40,732 nucleotides of DNA from Brevundimonas sp. Lineage in GTDB: Bacteria > Pseudomonadota > Alphaproteobacteria > Caulobacterales > Caulobacteraceae. This document shows positions 16,061 through 24,775 of the stretch, piece after piece. A model generated the notes under the pieces. The model did not search any database. It had not been told where the DNA came from and saw only the letters and a list, made by a program, of their open reading frames with translations. The DNA is taken from NCBI RefSeq assembly GCF_030656255.1, contig NZ_JAUSOE010000048.1:1-40732 (forward strand). The letters are read 5' to 3'. A program made the translations under genes and the position numbers. Numbering within the stretch: the stretch's first letter is position 1; every line of letters starts with the position of its first letter.

Positions 16061-17035
16061 ATGCTCGTGCTGGATCGCGAATTCGTCCGCACTCATCTGA
16101 CCTACGCCGCCTGTATCCCGCTGATGCGTGACGCCATGTGCGCGCTTTCACGCGGCGACACACGCCAGCCGCTGCGGTCGATCATCCCCCTGGCCCAAGG
16201 TCGAGCCTTCGGCGTCATGCCTGGAGCCCTATCGGCGGACGGCGTGTTCGGCGCCAAGCTGGTCAGCGTCTATCCGGAGAACCACGCGGCGGGTCTGCAA
16301 TCCCACCAGGGCGGCGTCGCCCTGTTCGATCCGGAGACCGGCGCCCTGTCCGCCCTGGTCCACGCAGGCGAGGTCACGGGCATACGCACCGCGGCCGCCA
16401 GCGCGGCGGCGACCCAGGCCCTGGCCCGCGCGGACGCTTCGCGGCTGGCGATCCTCGGCACAGGCGAACAGGCCGCCGCCCATGTCCGCGCGCTTCATGC
16501 CGCCGTGCCGCTTTCGTCGGTGACGATCTGGGGACGCTCCATGGAGCGGGCCGTCGCCCTGGCCGCCCGTCTGAGCGACGAAACGGGCCTGACCGTCGCG
16601 GCCGTCGCTACAGTCGCCGAGGCGGCCGCCGACGCCGACATCATCTGCACCACCACCGCCTCCGCCCAACCGATCCTCCACGCGGCGGACGTACCATCCG
16701 GATGCCACATCAACGTGGTGGGCTCGAGCTACGACGGCCCTGTGGAGATCGACGACGATCTGGTCGTCCGCGCCCGCTTTATCGCGGATTCCAGAGCCGG
16801 CGTGCTGGCCCAGGGCGCGGAGTTCCTGTCGGCCAAGCGCGCCGGTCGCGTGGACGATGATCATGTGGTCGCCGAGATCGGCGAGGTCTTCCTGGGCCTG
16901 AAACCCGGCCGCACCTCCGACCGGGAGATCACCGTCTACAAATCCCTGGGCCACGTCGCCCAGGACCTGGCCAGCGCCCGCTATCTGCTCGACCTGGCGC
17001 TTAGCCTGAACCAGGGCGTCCACATTCCCTTTTGA
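16061..17035 (+). CDS. Ornithine cyclodeaminase / mu-crystallin family protein (copy 1)
   Basis: 324 residues, no signal peptide. The NAD(P)-binding motif is GTGEQA at 133-138. The substrate-side Lys66 lies in GVFGAKLVSV and Arg109 in GIRTAAAS, as in the family. The loop after the Rossmann fold reads NVVGSSYDGPVEID, which is closer to ketimine reductases and alanine dehydrogenases than to the GDCPGKTE loop of true ornithine cyclodeaminases. So candidate reactions are ornithine to proline, reduction of a cyclic imine such as pyrroline-2-carboxylate, or an opine-like dehydrogenation. GGAG lies 8 bp before the ATG. It is 24 bp behind S10 paralogue 3, likely co-transcribed. Confidence 0.88.
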   Translation: MLVLDREFVRTHLTYAACIPLMRDAMCALSRGDTRQPLRSIIPLAQGRAFGVMPGALSADGVFGAKLVSVYPENHAAGLQSHQGGVALFDPETGALSALVHAGEVTGIRTAAASAAATQALARADASRLAILGTGEQAAAHVRALHAAVPLSSVTIWGRSMERAVALAARLSDETGLTVAAVATVAEAAADADIICTTTASAQPILHAADVPSGCHINVVGSSYDGPVEIDDDLVVRARFIADSRAGVLAQGAEFLSAKRAGRVDDDHVVAEIGEVFLGLKPGRTSDREITVYKSLGHVAQDLASARYLLDLALSLNQGVHIPF

Positions 17036-17044
17036 TGCGCCCCA

Positions 17045-18304
17045 TCAAGCCGGCGGCGACGCCGGCAAGGCCTCAAGCAAGCGGTCGATGTCATTCATGT
17101 CGTTGAACACCGCCAGCGACACCCGGAACCGGTGCTGCGACACCGTGATCCGCACCTTGGCCGCCGCCAACCGCTCCGACAGTTTCGCCCGCGCATCCTT
17201 CAGCGCGAAAGCGACCAGGGCCGTGCGGCTGTCCAGCGGCGTCAGAGGCTCATAGCCGCGCCGCCGCAGTTCCGACTGCACCGCATCCGCCAGCGGCTGA
17301 CGCGCCTGCTGGATGGCGTCGACGCCCAGCCGGTTGATCCAGGTCAGGGAATGGTCGAGCTGCACCGCGCCGGTCCAAGAGGTCGTGCCCATGGCGAAAC
17401 GACCCGTGGCGTCCTCTCGCGCCCCATAGTCGGCGGGCATGGGACCCGGCGCATCATAGGGATAGGCGTGGCTCTGGAAGGCGCGCAGCTGATGATAGCC
17501 CCACCAGGGCCGGCGGATCTTGTCCTGCATGGACTTGCGCACATAGAGGAAGCCCAGGCCGAAGTCCCCCATCAGCCACTTGTAGGAGGCGCAGGCCGCG
17601 AAATCGACGCCGGCGGCCTTCAGGTCCAGCGGCGTCGAGCCCGCCCCGTGGATGATATCGACATAGACATAGGCGCCGTGCGCGTGGGCCAGGTCGCAGA
17701 CCCGTTTCAGGTCATGCTCGAAGCCGTTGATCGTCGAGACATGGCTGATCGACACCAGCCGCGTCTGGTCGTTCACCGCCGCCTCCATCGCCGCCATGTC
17801 GATCCGTCCCTCGGCGGTCATGGGCAGGGTGACGACGTCCATTCCAGCCTTGGCCAGTTCCCCATAGGTGTAGAAGGAGCCGAAGAAATGCAGGGCGTCG
17901 GTGACGATCCGTCCGCCTGTCGCCGGCATATCCAAGGCCTGCAACACCAGGTTCTCGCCCATGGTCGTGGACTGGACGAAGCACAGCTCATCAGGATCGG
18001 CCCCGACCAGCAGGCCGAACTGACGGACCGCATTCTCCTCCATCGCCCCCATGTCGAACTCAGGCGCCCCGGTCGCGCGGGTCTTGTAACGCAGATAGTC
18101 CTCCAACGCCGCCTGCGCGCCCAGCGGCATCGGGTGGGTCGATCCGCTGTCCAGATAGGTGACCGGCATGGCCGCGAACGCCCCACGCGCGGGCAGGGTC
18201 AGCGACGCCTCCGATCGCGTCTCTTGCGCCCTGACCTTCGGGGCCAGACCGACCGTGGGCGACGCGGCGGCCGCGGCGATCAAGGATCTTCGGGTGAAAC
18301 GCAT
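17045..18304 (-). CDS. Tat-exported class V (isopenicillin N epimerase-like) PLP enzyme
   Basis: 419 residues. The N-terminus MRFTRRSLIAAAAAS is a twin-arginine signal, cleaved near KVRAQ. The rest is a class V aminotransferase-fold enzyme: Asp216 in YVDIIHGAG pairs with the PLP ring nitrogen, and Lys242 in ASYKWLMGDFG forms the Schiff base. His-rich and Thr contacts (QSTTMGENL) for phosphate are in place. The nearest named families are isopenicillin N epimerase and cysteine desulfurase, so epimerisation, lyase or transfer chemistry on an amino acid or peptide is possible. Tat export suits a protein that folds around its cofactor before export. It converges on copy 1 of the cyclodeaminase-like gene with 9 bp between, and is divergent from copy 2. 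Confidence 0.87.
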   Translation of the reverse strand: MRFTRRSLIAAAAASPTVGLAPKVRAQETRSEASLTLPARGAFAAMPVTYLDSGSTHPMPLGAQAALEDYLRYKTRATGAPEFDMGAMEENAVRQFGLLVGADPDELCFVQSTTMGENLVLQALDMPATGGRIVTDALHFFGSFYTYGELAKAGMDVVTLPMTAEGRIDMAAMEAAVNDQTRLVSISHVSTINGFEHDLKRVCDLAHAHGAYVYVDIIHGAGSTPLDLKAAGVDFAACASYKWLMGDFGLGFLYVRKSMQDKIRRPWWGYHQLRAFQSHAYPYDAPGPMPADYGAREDATGRFAMGTTSWTGAVQLDHSLTWINRLGVDAIQQARQPLADAVQSELRRRGYEPLTPLDSRTALVAFALKDARAKLSERLAAAKVRITVSQHRFRVSLAVFNDMNDIDRLLEALPASPPA

Positions 18305-18533
18305 GACAGGGCTCGCACGAGGCTCGGAACGGTCATTCTAGGACGGCGCGCGGGAATAATCCTTTCGTCTTGTCGAACGGCGGGGCGAAGTCCCGGCTGA
18401 CGGCGCCCGGCGCCTCGACCGCCGCGCATCAGATTTGCGAACCGGCGGCGGACAGGCGCAACGAAAGACAGGAATAGCCCCGGACGATAAGATAGGCTGC
18501 ACGGGTCCTGTCCTTCGTCGCGTGCGTCCGCTC
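18305..18533. promoter_or_regulatory. Divergent intergenic region, class V enzyme / cyclodeaminase copy 2
   Basis: A 229-bp gap with no gene, which should hold promoters for both directions. GGCGCCCGGCGCC near 18402-18414 is a self-complementary stretch. No Shine-Dalgarno is visible before ATG 18534, so a leaderless transcript, which is common in this group, is possible. Confidence 0.4.
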
Positions 18534-19499
18534 ATGTCGTCATCGCCTTCCCTCATCGTCCTTGACGCCGCAGCCGTGCGCGCGGGCCTCGACGCCGACA
18601 GGCTGATCCCCGTCATCCGCGACGCCATGATCGCCCTGTCGGACGGGCGGGTGCGTCAGAATCTGCGCAGCTTCATCGGCCTGGGCGAGGGCCGGACCTT
18701 CGCCCTGATGCCGGCCGCCTTCACAGACCAGGGCCTGTTCGGCGCCAAACTGGTCAGCGTCTTCGCCGACGGCGCGGGCCGCAAGGCGCACGAAGGCGTG
18801 GTTGTCCTGTTCGACGGTCATACGGGAGTTCCGGTCTGCATCGCCGATGCGGGCGAGATCACGGCGCTGCGCACGGCGGCCGCCAGCGCCGTCGCCACCC
18901 AGGTTCTGGCCCGCGCCGATGCGCGAACCCTGTCGATCTTGGGACTGGGCCGTCAGGCGGCCGAGCATATCACCGCCATCGCCCAGGTTCGTACCCTCGA
19001 GTCCGTGCGCGTCTGGGGCCGCGACTTCCGGCGGGCGGAAGCCTTCGCGGCCGAGATGAGCGCGCGGACCGGCCTTCCCGTCTCGGCGGTCCCGAGCCCA
19101 CGCGCCGCCGCCGAGAACGCCGACATCCTCTGCACCGTCACCGCCGCCGTCGAACCCATCCTGGACGGCGCCTGGGTCGTGCCCGGCGCCCACGTCAATG
19201 TCGTGGGGTCGAGCGGCCCGTCCGCCGCCGAGATCAATTCCGACCTGGTGGCCCGCAGCCGTTTCATCGTCGATCACGCCGAACATGTCCGGGTCCACGG
19301 CGGCGAATTCCTGCGTGCGCGGGCGACGGACTGCATCGGCGAGGGCCATATCGCGGCCGAGATCGGCGCGGTCCTGTCCGGCGCGGCCGCTGGCCGAACC
19401 CGCAGCGACGAGATCACGATCTACAAATCTCTGGGCCACGCCGTTCAGGACATCGCCGCCGCCGGCCTGCTCTATTCGGCTTCGGCCCACGCCGACTGA
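18534..19499 (+). CDS. Ornithine cyclodeaminase / mu-crystallin family protein (copy 2)
   Basis: 321 residues, clearly paralogous to the gene at 16061-17035 along its length. Shared landmarks are GLFGAKLVSV with Lys72, ALRTAAAS with Arg113, the dinucleotide motif GLGRQA at 137-142, NVVGSS and EITIYKSLGHAVQD. The nucleotide motif differs (GLGRQA here, GTGEQA in copy 1), so cofactor or substrate may differ. The start is ATG 18534, where family similarity begins; a frame open to 18435 has no such support. It is divergent from the Tat-exported PLP enzyme and ends 1 bp before the convergent M61 gene. Cytoplasmic. Confidence 0.88.
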   Translation: MSSSPSLIVLDAAAVRAGLDADRLIPVIRDAMIALSDGRVRQNLRSFIGLGEGRTFALMPAAFTDQGLFGAKLVSVFADGAGRKAHEGVVVLFDGHTGVPVCIADAGEITALRTAAASAVATQVLARADARTLSILGLGRQAAEHITAIAQVRTLESVRVWGRDFRRAEAFAAEMSARTGLPVSAVPSPRAAAENADILCTVTAAVEPILDGAWVVPGAHVNVVGSSGPSAAEINSDLVARSRFIVDHAEHVRVHGGEFLRARATDCIGEGHIAAEIGAVLSGAAAGRTRSDEITIYKSLGHAVQDIAAAGLLYSASAHAD

Positions 19500-19500
19500 C

Positions 19501-21213
19501 TCACATCTTGCAGGCGGCGTCCGTGGCGTCCTGGTCACGACGCCACTGATAGACATCGACCTCCTCGCCTCTCGGCAGATAGGTGACCGGGAACCGGGCC
19601 TCGCCGCGCGTCACCTGCAGGGTCAGCGTCGCATCCTGGTCCCCCTGGACCGCGTCCATGGCCACGGCATAGGTGACCACGTCCCCGTCTCGAATCCCGG
19701 CCCGCTCGGCCGCTGAATTGGGGACCAGCCCCCGGATGGTCTTCACGTCGCCGACCAGGGATTTCGGGTCGAAGCCCAGGTCGAACCGCCGCGCCCGGCC
19801 GACGAAACGCGTGAAGCACGGGCCGTAATCGCCGGACTCAGGAACCATCAGTTCGCCCGCCTTCATCGCGGCATGCAGCGTCCCTCCATCCTCGCCCAGT
19901 TCGGCGGTCAGAAGCGCGATCCAGACGGTTTCATCAGTCGGCTGGCCGGCGCGATGGCGGCGGTTCATCTCCAGGATCAGATCGTCCAGAGACCTCGCGC
20001 CCTTGCTCGCGCGACGGATCCGGCCGTCGACCACGGCGAAATAGATCCCGCCGCGATCATAGGGCAGCACCCGGATGCGGCTGTCCTCCCAGAAACGCGG
20101 CGCAATCTGGTCATCCGGCGTGTCGTTCAGCAGGTTCGAATAATAGCGGCGCGCGGTGTCGTTGATGTCGGCTAGATAGTCGTCCGCCGTGATCAGTCCC
20201 GCCCGATAGGGCAGCAGCCCCTGATAATGGACGGCGATCCCCTCGCCATACCATTGGCCGCGTCCGTCCCACTGGGTCCAGGTGTGGATCATCTCGTGCG
20301 ACAGGGTCGATTTGAGATCGGCCGGATCGGTCGCCTGGCCGTAAGTCACCAGGAAGGACCGGGTCAGGGCCACGCCCCCGCCGGCGTTGATCGGATTATA
20401 GCGCATGAAGACCCGGTACGGCGGCTCGCCCGGCTCGTCGAAGAACCGGCTCATCCAGCCGTGCAGTCGATGGGTCCAGGCCATCAGCGGTCTCGCCTCG
20501 AACGGCGGTGTTCCCATCCAGGCGGCCGAAAAGCCGGCGTTGGACACGGGTTGCGGCTCGCGCTCCATCGGCCCCGCCATGAAGACGGTCGACCACAGCC
20601 TGGACGCCTTGCCCGGTTCCAGATCGACACCCCCCTCGCCATAGCTGGAGGTGGCGGCGGCCTCGGCCCCGAGATCGGTCACGTCCCAGCGCAGGGCGAT
20701 GCGGTAGTCCCGATCGTCTTCCGGCAGCAGGATGAAGGTGTTGCCTACGCCCGAGACGCCGCCGCCTTCGGTGCGCAGACTATAGGGCGGTCCCGACCCG
20801 CGCCGGGGCGGCGTATTGTCGATCGGCGCGCGATAACGAACGGTCACGTCGCCGCTGACGGCCCGTCCGGCAATCCAATGCCGCGCATAGACCAGAGCCA
20901 CGGGATCGTCGCGAACCGTCAGGGGCACCACACCCTGAGCGTCGCGCACCACCAGGTCCGTCAGGGTCGAGGCGATTGTGTCGGTATTGGCGATGACGAC
21001 AGGCAGGGTCAGAACGGCCTGGCCCGCATCCGCCGCCATCGCCGGGATACGCAGTTCGACATCCATCCGGGCGACGCCCCGGGCGACGTCGATCTCTCCG
21101 GGCCGAAGCGTCACCTGCATAGTCTGCCCCGCCGCCCACGCCGGAGACACGCCCAACACAAGCAGGGCGACGACCATGGCCGGCGGGAGACGCAGAAGGC
21201 GGGGAATGGCCAT
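19501..21213 (-). CDS. M61-type glycyl-aminopeptidase-like metallopeptidase with PDZ domain
   Basis: 570 residues. Signal peptide at about 1-28 (ending SPAWAAG). An N-terminal beta domain reaches to about 270. The zinc site is HEMIH (His306, Glu307, His310) with the third ligand Glu324 in WYGEGIAVHY, as in the M61/M1 gluzincin group. A PDZ domain at about 485-545 (RGLVPNSAAERAGIRDGD) would position substrates. M61 enzymes remove N-terminal Gly or Ala or similar residues. Export implies periplasmic or outer-membrane-facing action, complementary to the S10 carboxypeptidases. GGAAAG precedes the ATG by 8 bp. It lies 63 bp behind the TonB receptor gene in the same direction, with a strong hairpin between them. 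Confidence 0.87.
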   Translation of the reverse strand: MAIPRLLRLPPAMVVALLVLGVSPAWAAGQTMQVTLRPGEIDVARGVARMDVELRIPAMAADAGQAVLTLPVVIANTDTIASTLTDLVVRDAQGVVPLTVRDDPVALVYARHWIAGRAVSGDVTVRYRAPIDNTPPRRGSGPPYSLRTEGGGVSGVGNTFILLPEDDRDYRIALRWDVTDLGAEAAATSSYGEGGVDLEPGKASRLWSTVFMAGPMEREPQPVSNAGFSAAWMGTPPFEARPLMAWTHRLHGWMSRFFDEPGEPPYRVFMRYNPINAGGGVALTRSFLVTYGQATDPADLKSTLSHEMIHTWTQWDGRGQWYGEGIAVHYQGLLPYRAGLITADDYLADINDTARRYYSNLLNDTPDDQIAPRFWEDSRIRVLPYDRGGIYFAVVDGRIRRASKGARSLDDLILEMNRRHRAGQPTDETVWIALLTAELGEDGGTLHAAMKAGELMVPESGDYGPCFTRFVGRARRFDLGFDPKSLVGDVKTIRGLVPNSAAERAGIRDGDVVTYAVAMDAVQGDQDATLTLQVTRGEARFPVTYLPRGEEVDVYQWRRDQDATDAACKM

Positions 21214-21236
21214 GTCGGAGTCTTTCCGAAGGTACC

Positions 21237-21266
21237 CGTCCCCGAGCGCCGAGACGCTCGGGGACG
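21237..21266 (-). terminator. Intercistronic 12-bp-stem hairpin between TonB receptor and M61 genes
   Basis: A perfect GC-rich inverted repeat with arms at 21237-21248 and 21255-21266 and a 6-base loop (one arm CGTCCCCGAGCG). It fills most of the 63-bp gap. There is no T-run after it on the minus strand, so it is not a classic intrinsic terminator. It may give partial termination or protect the receptor mRNA from 3' decay, making much more receptor than peptidase. Confidence 0.55.
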
Positions 21267-21276
21267 CTGACTAGGC

Positions 21277-24270
21277 TTAGAAGCGCGCGTTGAGGCCGAG
21301 GAAGTACTGACGGCCCAGGATGTCGCCGTAGTTCCGGGTCGGATACGATGGTTCTTCGTCGGTCAGGTTCGTCACACCGGCCCGGATCGCATAGTCGCCG
21401 AAACGATATTCGCCCGAAAGATTGTGGCGGATGTTCTCGTCGATCACCGGCGTCGGCGTGGTCTCGATCGTGTCGAACCGGTTCACCTGCGACTTCGGCA
21501 GATAGTTCACCGAATAGCTGAGACGCACGGGTCCGAGGGCGTAGCGAGCGTCGAACCGGCTGACCCAGTCGGGCGTCAGGGTGGTGTCGTCGGTGCGCGT
21601 GTAATCGAAGCCGGTGACGGAGGTTTCCAGCAGGGCGTTGTGCGTGACTTCCAGCCCGAGTTCGAGACGGCCCCAGTCCGCATCCCGTCCCGCCAGATCC
21701 GCAACGTCGAAGGCGTAGTTGACGGTGTAGATTTCGCCTTCGTACCGCACTGTGCCGGCGTTGAACGTGGTCGAGTTTGCGGTCGCGACCTGACCCTGGG
21801 CGTTGAAGGTGAACTGGCTGCAGACGTCGGCCGGTTGCGGCGATGAATCGAAACAGGTCGCCAGGAAGTTCTGCGGCGTGAAGGACGAAAGACCGTCACG
21901 CAACTCCACCTGGATACGATCGGCGACGATCGTCAGGCCGGGCGCAAAGCCGGGCTGAAGCACGACGCCGAAGGTCGTGGTATCGGAAATCTCGTTCTTC
22001 AGGTCCGGGTTGCCGCCCGTCGTGACGAGGACAGAGCTGAAATTCTCACCCGGATCCTGGAAGCCGGTCAGGGAGCCGTAACCCGGATTGGCGGCGAACA
22101 GGGCCTGGCAGTTAGCCAGACGGACCGCAGGGTTTGGCCCGCTAATGATCCGGTCGGCGTCACAAGGATTTTGAGCGATCGCATCCAAGGTCGTGCTGGA
22201 AGGCGCGAACAACTGGTCAAGGGTCGGCGCCCGGAAGTTGCGGCTGCGCGACGCCCGCACCGTCACGCCGGAAACCACTTCCCAGCGCAGACCCGCGCCC
22301 CAGACGTCGGCCTTGCCCGCGATGGAGTTGTCGACGGTCCGATAAGCGCCGTCCACTTCCAGCGACTTGACCAACGGCAGGGTGAAGTCGCCGCCGAACA
22401 CCGGAACCAGCACCTCTGCAGAGAACTCGTTGGTGTTATAGGCGCCGCTGGTGGCGAGGGTCGGCGTACCCGAACCGGTCAGCCCCAGCTGATTGGCCTC
22501 GTAGGGATTATATTCCGCCTTCTCGCGCCGGTACTCATAGGCGAGGCTGAAACTCGCCGGACCGGCCGGCAGGGTGAACAGTTCGCCGCCGATGGTCGCC
22601 AGGATATCGTCCTGGGTGTTCTCGAACCGCTCGCCCACCGGGACGGCGACATAGGCGCGCATCTCATCCGTGATGACCCCCGTGCCGAAGATGTTGATGG
22701 GCACGCAGGCCGCGTCGTCGTTGGTGGTCGAGGCGTCGGCGTTGATGGCGCAGACGGCCTGGCCGCCGCTGCTGACGGCGTTGACCGCATTGGTCAGACG
22801 CGAGGTCCAGGTGTCCCAGCCGGACTCCTCGCCCTTGGTGACGCCGCGGCTGGCCGAAAGGCTCCAATAGAAGTTGCGGTCGGCCCAGTCGAAATCACCT
22901 TCCAGCGCGATCAGGCCGCGCCAGACGTCGGTCTCGGTCACGAACTCCCGGGTCGGTAGGATGTCCGAGAAGCTCTTGGACAACCACAGAGGCCCGCCGG
23001 CGGCGAAGGTGGCGTTGGCGGCGCTGAGTTGCGCCAGCGCTGTGGACGTCAGGAAGGGGTTGGTTCTGTAGAAGGCGATCGGACCCGCGCCCGAAGCGGC
23101 CGAATTCAGCACCGTGCGCGTCGCCCCCTGGGTGCCGTAGGGATCGGTCCCTTCCGTGTTGGAATAGAGAAGTTCGCCCTTCAGCTTGATCCGATCTGTC
23201 AGGTCGTAGCGGCCCAGCAGATTGACGTTGAACCGTTCTACGCCCGTATAGAGAGCCGCCAGGTCGCGATAATCATATCCGTCGCCGCCCGAAGCAAAGG
23301 GCACGCCTGCAACCGTCCCGGTGTCGTAGGATACGAGGCTCGTCCCGTCGGCCGAGAACTGCTGGGGCACGCCGCCGGAACGGACCAGAAATGCCGAGAC
23401 GGGCGCCGGGGTCGAGAAGATTACGCCATTGGTGTTGAACGGCCAGAAATGAGAGTCCAACAGTTCGCGCACGGCAGGAATTCCGTCGGTGGCGCTGGTG
23501 TTGGCCGAGTTAGAGACCGTCAGCCGCGCCAGGTCTGAACGCGGACGATCCTGTCCATAAAGCGGATCGGTCTTGGACCATTCGACATTGCCCGCCAGAT
23601 TCGCCCGGCCGTCCAGGAAATTGTCGCCCAGGGTCATGCGCAGGCTGCTCTGCGGATAGTCGTCGCGTGAGGAGACGCCGTACTGGGCGTCCACCACTAG
23701 TCCTTCGAAATCATCCTTCAGCACATAGTTGATCACGCCGGCGATGGCGTCCGAACCATAGACGGCCGCGCCCCCGGCCTGAACGACATCGACCCGCTCC
23801 AGCAAACCGACGGGGATCAGGTTCGTATCCACAACCCGGTCGCCCATGCCGGACGACGAGGTCACGAACCGCCGGCCGTTCACGAGCGACAGCGTGCGCC
23901 CCGCGCCCAGGCCGAACAGATTGGGAAACTGCTGACCGGAACCCGCCGCTGTCCCCGAACCGTTGGCGACCGGGGCGGAAGGCGTCGCCGAAGTGATCTG
24001 GTTTAGGGCCTGGCCGACCTGGACAAAGCCGCGCTCGGTCAGAACCTGAGCGTCGATGACCGTGACCGGCGCGGCGGTAGAGGTCTGGACCCGGCGGATA
24101 CGCGACCCGGTCACGACGATGTCGTCGACCGATCCCGCCTCTTCCTGGACCAGGGCGTCGGCCTGCAGGGCTGTCTGGGCCAAGGCCGAGGTGGAGACCA
24201 GGGACAGCAGGAGGGCGGACCCCGCCACCGTCGAACCCAGCAGGCGCCTCTTCATCGACATCCGGTTCAT
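21277..24270 (-). CDS. TonB-dependent outer-membrane receptor
   Basis: 997 residues. A signal peptide at about 1-32 ends at STSALAQ. The TonB-box-like segment DDIVVTGSRIRR is at about 49-60, a motif common in Caulobacter and sphingomonad receptors. The plug domain follows (VTVIDAQVLTERGF, then LNLIPVGLLERVDVVQAGG-type plug motifs near residues 150-170), then a 22-strand barrel ending in Phe (YFLGLNARF). Energised by TonB-ExbBD, it would import a substrate too large for porins. Next to a peptidase gene and surrounded by exported peptidases, peptides are the likely cargo. GAGGGG lies 6 bp before the ATG. It begins the two-gene unit with the M61 peptidase. Confidence 0.92.
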   Translation of the reverse strand: MNRMSMKRRLLGSTVAGSALLLSLVSTSALAQTALQADALVQEEAGSVDDIVVTGSRIRRVQTSTAAPVTVIDAQVLTERGFVQVGQALNQITSATPSAPVANGSGTAAGSGQQFPNLFGLGAGRTLSLVNGRRFVTSSSGMGDRVVDTNLIPVGLLERVDVVQAGGAAVYGSDAIAGVINYVLKDDFEGLVVDAQYGVSSRDDYPQSSLRMTLGDNFLDGRANLAGNVEWSKTDPLYGQDRPRSDLARLTVSNSANTSATDGIPAVRELLDSHFWPFNTNGVIFSTPAPVSAFLVRSGGVPQQFSADGTSLVSYDTGTVAGVPFASGGDGYDYRDLAALYTGVERFNVNLLGRYDLTDRIKLKGELLYSNTEGTDPYGTQGATRTVLNSAASGAGPIAFYRTNPFLTSTALAQLSAANATFAAGGPLWLSKSFSDILPTREFVTETDVWRGLIALEGDFDWADRNFYWSLSASRGVTKGEESGWDTWTSRLTNAVNAVSSGGQAVCAINADASTTNDDAACVPINIFGTGVITDEMRAYVAVPVGERFENTQDDILATIGGELFTLPAGPASFSLAYEYRREKAEYNPYEANQLGLTGSGTPTLATSGAYNTNEFSAEVLVPVFGGDFTLPLVKSLEVDGAYRTVDNSIAGKADVWGAGLRWEVVSGVTVRASRSRNFRAPTLDQLFAPSSTTLDAIAQNPCDADRIISGPNPAVRLANCQALFAANPGYGSLTGFQDPGENFSSVLVTTGGNPDLKNEISDTTTFGVVLQPGFAPGLTIVADRIQVELRDGLSSFTPQNFLATCFDSSPQPADVCSQFTFNAQGQVATANSTTFNAGTVRYEGEIYTVNYAFDVADLAGRDADWGRLELGLEVTHNALLETSVTGFDYTRTDDTTLTPDWVSRFDARYALGPVRLSYSVNYLPKSQVNRFDTIETTPTPVIDENIRHNLSGEYRFGDYAIRAGVTNLTDEEPSYPTRNYGDILGRQYFLGLNARF

Positions 24271-24775
24271 CGTTATCCCCTCATTCGTGTTGTTTGATCA
24301 CGTCCGACATCCCCCGTCGTTCCGCGTCTGCCCAAGGCTAACCCCGCATGATCGGCACAATCTTTCCTATTTCCGGGCAGCAACATTACGACACACAAGT
24401 TTCATGCAGCTGTCGCGTTTTAAGCGAAAGAAATATACCCACATCAATTGTCCGCATTGGAGCAGCGCCATCTCCGCGGCGGCGCCCTCACCCCCGAAGA
24501 GGACCAGCCACACGGCCTGGATTCACTCAGGTCCGCAAATCGGCATCACGGCAGGCCATGAGGCTCCAAACCGGGTTGCAGGAATTTCGCGCATAGATAT
24601 GCCGCAAAGGACCTGAGCGGCATGCCTTGAAGGCGACTCAAAATCTATTCGCCTTCAAACGCTCCCGAGCGATTTTCGTCATGAGACGCGGGGGCAGCCG
24701 TCAAGTTTGCATAATGATTGCGACCTTGACGTCGTAGTTTGCCCCCACACGCACAGACACAGCTTGAGACTGCAG
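24271..24775. promoter_or_regulatory. Divergent intergenic region, TonB receptor / S10 paralogue 4
   Basis: About 505 bases without a convincing gene, AT-richer than its neighbours in 24350-24450 and 24640-24740. It must hold the promoters of both flanking genes. The clearest structure is a 10-bp-arm inverted repeat at 24627-24658. A frame open from 24707 into the S10 gene is judged to be upstream leader, because a good signal peptide begins only at 24776. Confidence 0.45.
24627..24658. promoter_or_regulatory. Inverted repeat TTGAAGGCGA-N12-TCGCCTTCAA
   Basis: Perfect 10-bp arms at 24627-24636 and 24649-24658 around a 12-base AT-rich spacer. Not followed by a T-run on either strand and far from the ends of coding regions, so a terminator is unlikely. 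It could be an operator for a large dimer or a leader hairpin about 120 bp before the S10 start. Confidence 0.4.
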
